This document shows positions 60,301 to 64,000 of a stretch of DNA of 64,000 bases, in pieces. Within the stretch, counting starts at the first letter, position 1; each line of letters starts with the position of its first letter. Source of the DNA: Ipomoea triloba (taxonomy: Eukaryota; Streptophyta; Magnoliopsida; Solanales; Convolvulaceae); the NCBI RefSeq assembly GCF_003576645.1, contig NC_044919.1:26415558-26479557 (forward strand), in the 5' to 3' direction. Below the pieces are notes generated by a model. The model made no database searches and was not told the origin of the DNA. It was given only the letters and a program-made list of their open reading frames with translations. A program made the translations under genes and the position numbers.

Positions 60301-61580
60301 GATCCTCGAATTGTTTAAAATTTCGTTAATTAAACCCTTTGATGGGTCAAGTAGACGGAATTCTAAAAATAGGGAAATCACCATTTTGGTCCCTCGGAAG
60401 GGTTTAATTGACGAAATTTGAAACAATTCGAGAATCAAATTGGTTGGAATTGAAAACTATGGACTACATTGATAGTTTGGAAAAAATTGAGGGACCAAAA
60501 TAATTATTTTGACCATATAGTTTTAATATTCAACTAACATTCTAGTGAATTTTATATTTATTGGTTATTACTGTGCAGATGGATATCATGTTTCAAGAGA
60601 TCCAACTGTTGAAAAATAAGGTATACGAATTAAATTCAGAAAGTACTCTTTTCATAAAAAGTTTTGCACCATTTGATGTGACTTGTGAATTGTGATATGT
60701 ATTGGTAATATTTTGTTATCTATAAATTAACCAATCATATCATATGGTATAAATTTAATTTTAATGCAATTGTAAGAGTTAATGTCATATGAAGTTCTCT
60801 GAGTATAGTGATTTTGCCACGTTTAGTCTTAAACTTTTAAATTAATAACACGTAGTTTTTCGACTTTCAAATTGTTACCATTCGTGGTTCAAATTAATCA
60901 CCCATGGTCCTTCAACCTTCAAAATTTAACCAGCCCTGATCATATTGGAAGGACCATGAGTGATTAAAATTTGACAGTTGAGGGACCACAAGTGGTTAAC
61001 TTGGAACACGAATAGTAACAATTTGAAAGTCGAAGCACCATGGGTGGTCAATTTGAAAATTTAGAACTAAGCATGACAAAACCACTATACTCGAAGGACC
61101 CAGATGGTATTAACTCGCAATTGTAATTATCCATTGAATTTCATCTCTCCTTTATATGAATACACTGAGTACTATATATTGGTTGTTATTCAAAGAAAAT
61201 TGCATAATAAATCATCTTTTATGATTTCACACTCAATAGACTGATTTGACACACTTTATTTATAATGTATTTTCAATAGAGAATTAATTATTATTATTTT
61301 GTATTTGGTACTGAAGGAAGGGATACTGACTGCAGCAAATAAACACTTAAAGGAAAAGGTAACACACTATAATCAAAGCAAATTAAATTAATTGCTAATT
61401 AAAATATTGATTTTCTTAATTCATTAATTAATTAAAGTTAAATGCGCCTTGGTGACCTTAATTATATGATTTTGTTGAGTTTTGCAGATAGATGAACAGT
61501 GCAGGACTGCTAACATAGCACCAATGCTGACTAACATCCAATGCCCACTAACTATTCAGAATAAGATTTATCAATTCTGA
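54548..61580 (+). CDS. MIKC MADS-box transcription factor, AGL12/XAANTAL1 type
   Basis: Seven exons join in phase: 54548-54729, 55477-55567, 59386-59447, 59584-59683, 60579-60620, 61317-61358, 61488-61580; 203 aa. Residues 1-60 are the MADS domain ([40 protein letters not shown], then [19 protein letters not shown]). An intervening region ([12 protein letters not shown]) and a K-box ([40 protein letters not shown]) follow; the C-terminus ends [12 protein letters not shown], the LFMYGGG block and the short C-terminus match AGL12, which in Arabidopsis controls root meristem proliferation and flowering. Two 14-codon exons (5 and 6) are typical of MIKC genes. Intron 2 is 3.8 kb and full of mobile DNA. 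I started at MARG, not at the upstream in-frame MVR. Confidence 0.95.
54800..55010. repeat. Degenerate tandem repeat in MADS intron 1, about 52-bp unit
   Basis: GTCAAGTCCAACACCA(C/T)GT...ATTATTGGACGGAG recurs about four times with drift. It fills the first part of intron 1. Confidence 0.8.
55634..56568. mobile_element. MITE in MADS intron 2 (GGTTCTGTTTACTAAC ends)
   Basis: The left end GGTTCTGTTTACTAAC faces the right end GTTAGTAAACAGACC; both are followed inward by TTTTCTGTTTTCT repeats in opposite orientation. AT-rich interior, no coding sequence; target duplication unclear. Confidence 0.7.
56752..56841 (-). mobile_element. Au-like SINE copy 4
   Basis: Minus strand: GACCTTGCAGTCAAGTGGCA (box A region) and a decayed box B. 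In MADS intron 2. Confidence 0.65.
57235..57348. repeat. (TA)n array in MADS intron 2
   Basis: About 114 bases of TA with one N at 57291, so its length is uncertain. Confidence 0.97.
57352..57625. mobile_element. MITE of the GTGAGAAC/GTTCTCAT family, copy 2
   Basis: Shares ATGTAAAAAGT, TTTACTAAAACC, ATTGATGAACC, GAGATCA and GTTCTCATTTAA in the same order with 50424-50712; ends are more diverged. Confidence 0.6.
57643..57820. mobile_element. Palindromic MITE (TGTGAGACCGTCTT), copy 1
   Basis: ACTTGTGTGAGACCGTCTTG on the left faces GAGACGGTCTTAAACAAGT on the right, with CCGTGAGAC/GTCACAGATT in the arms. A common type of short stem-loop MITE in dicots. Confidence 0.75.
58863..59011 (-). mobile_element. 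Au-like SINE copy 5 (best preserved)
   Basis: Minus strand, from 59011: CCTTGTGGTCAAGCAGCA (box A region), GGTCATGGGTTCGAGCCTCA (box B region), then the body TGTTGGGCTTCAGTTG and an A-rich end (complement of the T-run 58864-58873). About 149 bp and nearly full length. Confidence 0.85.
59760..60025. mobile_element. Palindromic MITE, copy 2 (diverged)
   Basis: TTCTTGTAAGACTATCTTACG and ATCCGTGAGATGGGTC on the left face GACCCAACTCATCTTATGG and TTTTACACAAG on the right. It matches the family at 57643-57820 with drift; lies in MADS intron 4. Confidence 0.65.
60225..60513. mobile_element. Fold-back MULE-type MITE, 289 bp
   Basis: The two halves are inverted copies (ATTTTGGCCCCTCAATTGTTT versus AAAAATTGAGGGACCAAAAT). 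Flanking 9-mers TATATAGTT and CATATAGTT agree at 8 of 9 positions. In MADS intron 4. Confidence 0.8.
60776..61116. mobile_element. Fold-back MULE-type MITE, 341 bp
   Basis: Inverted halves (GAGTTAATGTCATATGAAGT and its complement ACCCAGATGGTATTAACTC) are flanked by the identical 10-mer GCAATTGTAA (60766-60775; 61117-61126). In MADS intron 5. Confidence 0.88.
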
Positions 61581-62027
61581 GCAGGCAGCTGTGATATATA
61601 GTTAATGTTATAAAATATAATGCATCTTAGTGGAGACAATAAGTGTATTCAATGATTAATAATTCAGTACTGATAAATATGTTTGAATTGATGTGTGTGA
61701 GGCTTCTTCCTACCTAGTTTGTATACTTCTGCAGGACTATTACAATGTAATGGCATTATTGTATTATGCATAATATTATGTTTTTAATTATTTTATGCAT
61801 CAATAAGTATGATTTCATATGTATTGGCTAATCTACACATTATTAATTGCAATCATATCTTATATGTGTATGTGTAAGTAAAATATTGGCCCTATTTGGT
61901 AAATGGATGTTAGTTGATAGTTGTTAGCTTATTAGTGTTTGATAAATTAGCTGTTAGCTACCACCTTCTCATCTCTCTTTTATGGAGTTAGACTGGAGTT
62001 AGACTATCACTCGAAGCATAATCATTT
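61581..62027. other. MADS-box gene 3' UTR and flank
   Basis: AATAA-rich sequence after the stop is a plausible 3' UTR. A fragment of the TGTTTGG MITE family lies at 61893-61965 (GGCCCTATTTGGTAAATGG...GTTAGCTTATTAGTG). Confidence 0.5.
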
Positions 62028-62028
62028 T

Positions 62029-62143
62029 GAATACTACCTACTGAAGCCCAACAAAGTCAACATTGCCCACACTGAGGCTCGAACCCATGACCTCCCACTT
62101 TGGAGAATCACTTCATGCCGATTGACCACAAGGCCTTTGGCAG
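62029..62143 (-). mobile_element. Au-like SINE copy 6
   Basis: Minus strand: GGCCTTGTGGTCAATCGGCA and GGTCATGGGTTCGAGCCTCA, almost identical in the head to copy 5. Confidence 0.85.
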
Positions 62144-62439
62144 GTACAAATTCTCTTGTTTAAGCAAAAAGGATTGATTTTTGCATGTGTTTTGGAAGAA
62201 AATTGAGTCAAGAGGATAAAAGGGAACAAAAAGAAGCCAAGATGATCCAATCCTTCTTTAGAGAGCCTAAAAGGGGAGTTTTCAATGGTTTTAATCATAT
62301 GGAAAAATCAAGGCAAAAACAAAGCAAAATAGTATGAAGTTACAATTTTCGCTCAACATGCATGACCACTGTTCGGTATTTTGATAATCTCATCATAGGA
62401 ATGTCCAAATTGAGTGATTCTTATGCCATTGAAAATAGC

Positions 62440-62625
62440 TACAACTTTCATAAAGATCATCAAATCAAATTCAGAAGTTTTGAAGGTTTAAACAGGTAGG
62501 CAAATGTGTGGCTACAACTTTCATAAAGATCATCAAATCAAATTCAGAAGTTTTGAAGGTTTAAACAAGCAGGAAAATGTGTGGCCGTTTTGAAGGTTTA
62601 AACAAGCAGGAAAATGTGTGGCCGG
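62440..62625. repeat. Overlapping tandem duplications (about 71-bp and 37-bp units)
   Basis: GCTACAACTTTCATAAAGAT...TTTTGAAGGTTTAAACA occurs at about 62440 and 62511. The end portion TTTTGAAGGTTTAAACAAGC...GTGTGGCCG is then repeated at once (about 62552 and 62589). Two rounds of duplication are visible. Confidence 0.9.
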
Positions 62626-62667
62626 ACGCTACCCCTACACCTAAGCCAAAAAGTTTCCCAAGCAAAG

Positions 62668-62799
62668 TTTTGAATACTACTAACTCTATTACGATAGAGT
62701 ATAGAGAGTCAATATTGACTCCACTGAGGCTCGAACCCACCACCTCCAGTATAAAGGGAAAGGTTTGATGCCACTGGACCACAAGATCCTTGGCATGTC
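62668..62799 (-). mobile_element. Au-like SINE copy 7
   Basis: Minus strand: GGATCTTGTGGTCCAGTGGCA-like head and GGTTCGAGCCTCAGTGGAG. Confidence 0.8.
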
Positions 62800-63750
62800 T
62801 ATTATAGTATTTAAGCATGAAATTTTGTTATTTCTGGCAGTCTTTACTATATTTGCCAAGCTCTTTCCTTGTAATTTTCATGAGGAATTCTAGCCTAGAT
62901 TAGACCTAGCTAGATTTCACATCTACATTGTATCTAAAAGCTTGTAAGAGCAAAAATCATCTCTAGATGGAAGATATATATTCTACTTTTGTCAAGATAA
63001 GTGTAATCTTTCTCTTTTTCCTATCTCTTGTAATGTAATTGTATTTGATGATTTTTGTTTATAACTTCTTAGAGATACGTGAGTAGTTGTTTTAGGGACA
63101 TAGGCTAGGGGAGTTTGATCTTCCTATATTCCAAATCCTTGAATAATTGCATAAGGGTTGAAATGTCTAATTAGGATTATTTAATATTTGTGTAATCTTG
63201 ATTGAATCACCTTGTTAATGTTTGATTGTCACATTCATTAGCATGTCTTCGAGGAGATTCAATTCCATTGAAAATTGGATTGGAAATCTAAAACACACTT
63301 ACACAAACTCTAATTTCCTCTATGAGAGTGGATGACTTTTAAAGGGATTTCATTGCTAAGTGTGCCTCTAGGTCTAGAATTGATTCACCATGAAAATGGA
63401 GCAACTTGTAGGTCTAATCACAAGGTAGATACCCCATGAGTGGAATTTAGGTTGTGATTCCTTTTTGCATTCCAAACATGACTTTAACTTAGACTCTTGG
63501 ACTTTTAATCCTTAAGATTAAGGCATCTAAAAGATCAACGTAACTCCCTTGTCTGGGCCGCTACTTTTAACTCAATTGCATAAATTTTTGTTTTCTATTC
63601 TCTTTTGGACATTAATAAATTATTAGTATGACACTCTATGTTTGTGTGCTTAGCTTCTTATTGATTTATCTACCTTAGTGCCTAGAACCTTAATAGTTGC
63701 ATGTTAATCGAGTCATAAAAAATTAGCAACAATTCATAACTACTTTCTCA
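62800..63750. other. Intergenic DNA, possible retroelement remains
   Basis: CTTGTGATTAGACCTAC-like and ATTCAATTCCATTGAAAATTG segments resemble untranslated retrotransposon DNA, but I cannot assign a family. No coding region. Confidence 0.3.
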
Positions 63751-63752
63751 TG

Positions 63753-63847
63753 CACAAAGAGTCAATACTACTCCCACCAAGACTCATACCCATGACCTCC
63801 TATTTGGGAGAGCTACTTCATGCCACTAGACCACAAGGTCATTGGCA
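63753..63847 (-). mobile_element. Au-like SINE copy 8
   Basis: Minus strand: GACCTTGTGGTCTAGTGGCA head and GGTCATGGGTATGAGTCTTG, a mutated box B. Confidence 0.75.
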
Positions 63848-63889
63848 TTTATTTTTCTTTTTTCTAGTTGTTTCAATCAAGTGCTCACA

Positions 63890-64000
<111 letters not shown>

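Noticed and set aside
62029..62143. tRNA gene because of box A and box B sequence
   Set aside because: The cloverleaf cannot be formed, the same sequence with a longer body occurs eight times, and related copies are decayed; a SINE.

Overview
The window is nuclear DNA of a flowering plant, almost certainly a eudicot. Evidence is spliced genes with GT-AG introns, an eEF1B-gamma gene, a plant-type MADS-box gene, AT-rich intergenic DNA with long (TA)n arrays, and dense nested plant transposons. A tRNA-derived SINE of Au type and a Helitron carrying an RPA gene fit an asterid such as a morning-glory relative, but I cannot fix the species. There is one 564-base assembly gap (48960-49523) inside a (TA)n array.

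Three host genes look intact by my hand splicing. They are eEF1B-gamma (24647-27160, plus, 7 coding exons, 419 aa), a secreted cysteine-rich protein of a conserved plant family without known function (31279-35085, minus, 4 exons, 516 aa), and an AGL12/XAANTAL1-type MIKC MADS-box gene (54548-61580, plus, 7 exons, 203 aa, long introns packed with MITEs and SINEs).

The rest is mobile DNA. 1-2062 is the end of an internally deleted hAT element. 4963-5886 is a non-autonomous hAT-like element with an 8-bp target duplication and a 5S-rRNA-like insert. 7253-8464 holds tandem AT-rich MITEs. 8465-24387 is a 15.9-kb Helitron inserted in a MITE; the MITE continues on the far side, which confirms both ends. 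The Helitron carries a 9-exon RPA1-like gene with one stop codon, an internal fossil of a helicase 3' end with a decayed terminator hairpin, and a RepHel gene with at least five lesions. Inside it sits a 4,003-bp hAT element (14533-18535) with a perfect 8-bp target duplication and an apparently intact 5-exon, 707-aa transposase.

Downstream of eEF1B-gamma, 27621-36220 holds minisatellites, a long-TIR element and several MITEs; one expanded MITE lies in an intron of the secreted-protein gene. 36300-38630 has LINE 3' fragments. 39135-40250 is a fold-back element. 41520-42192, 46187 and 53578 show CACTA-type termini. 43207-44770 is a Pack-MULE-like element (9-bp target duplication, about 180-bp TIRs) with a captured CONSTANS-LIKE B-box gene fragment. 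Four separate tandem duplications in it all have a unit of exactly 42 bp. 47685-48320 is a LINE 3' end with an intact RNase H domain, and 51823-53369 is a solo LTR with a 5-bp target duplication.

The most notable objects are the composite RPA/RepHel Helitron with its internal bypassed-looking terminus, the intact hAT element inside it, and the Pack-MULE with the 42-bp expansions.
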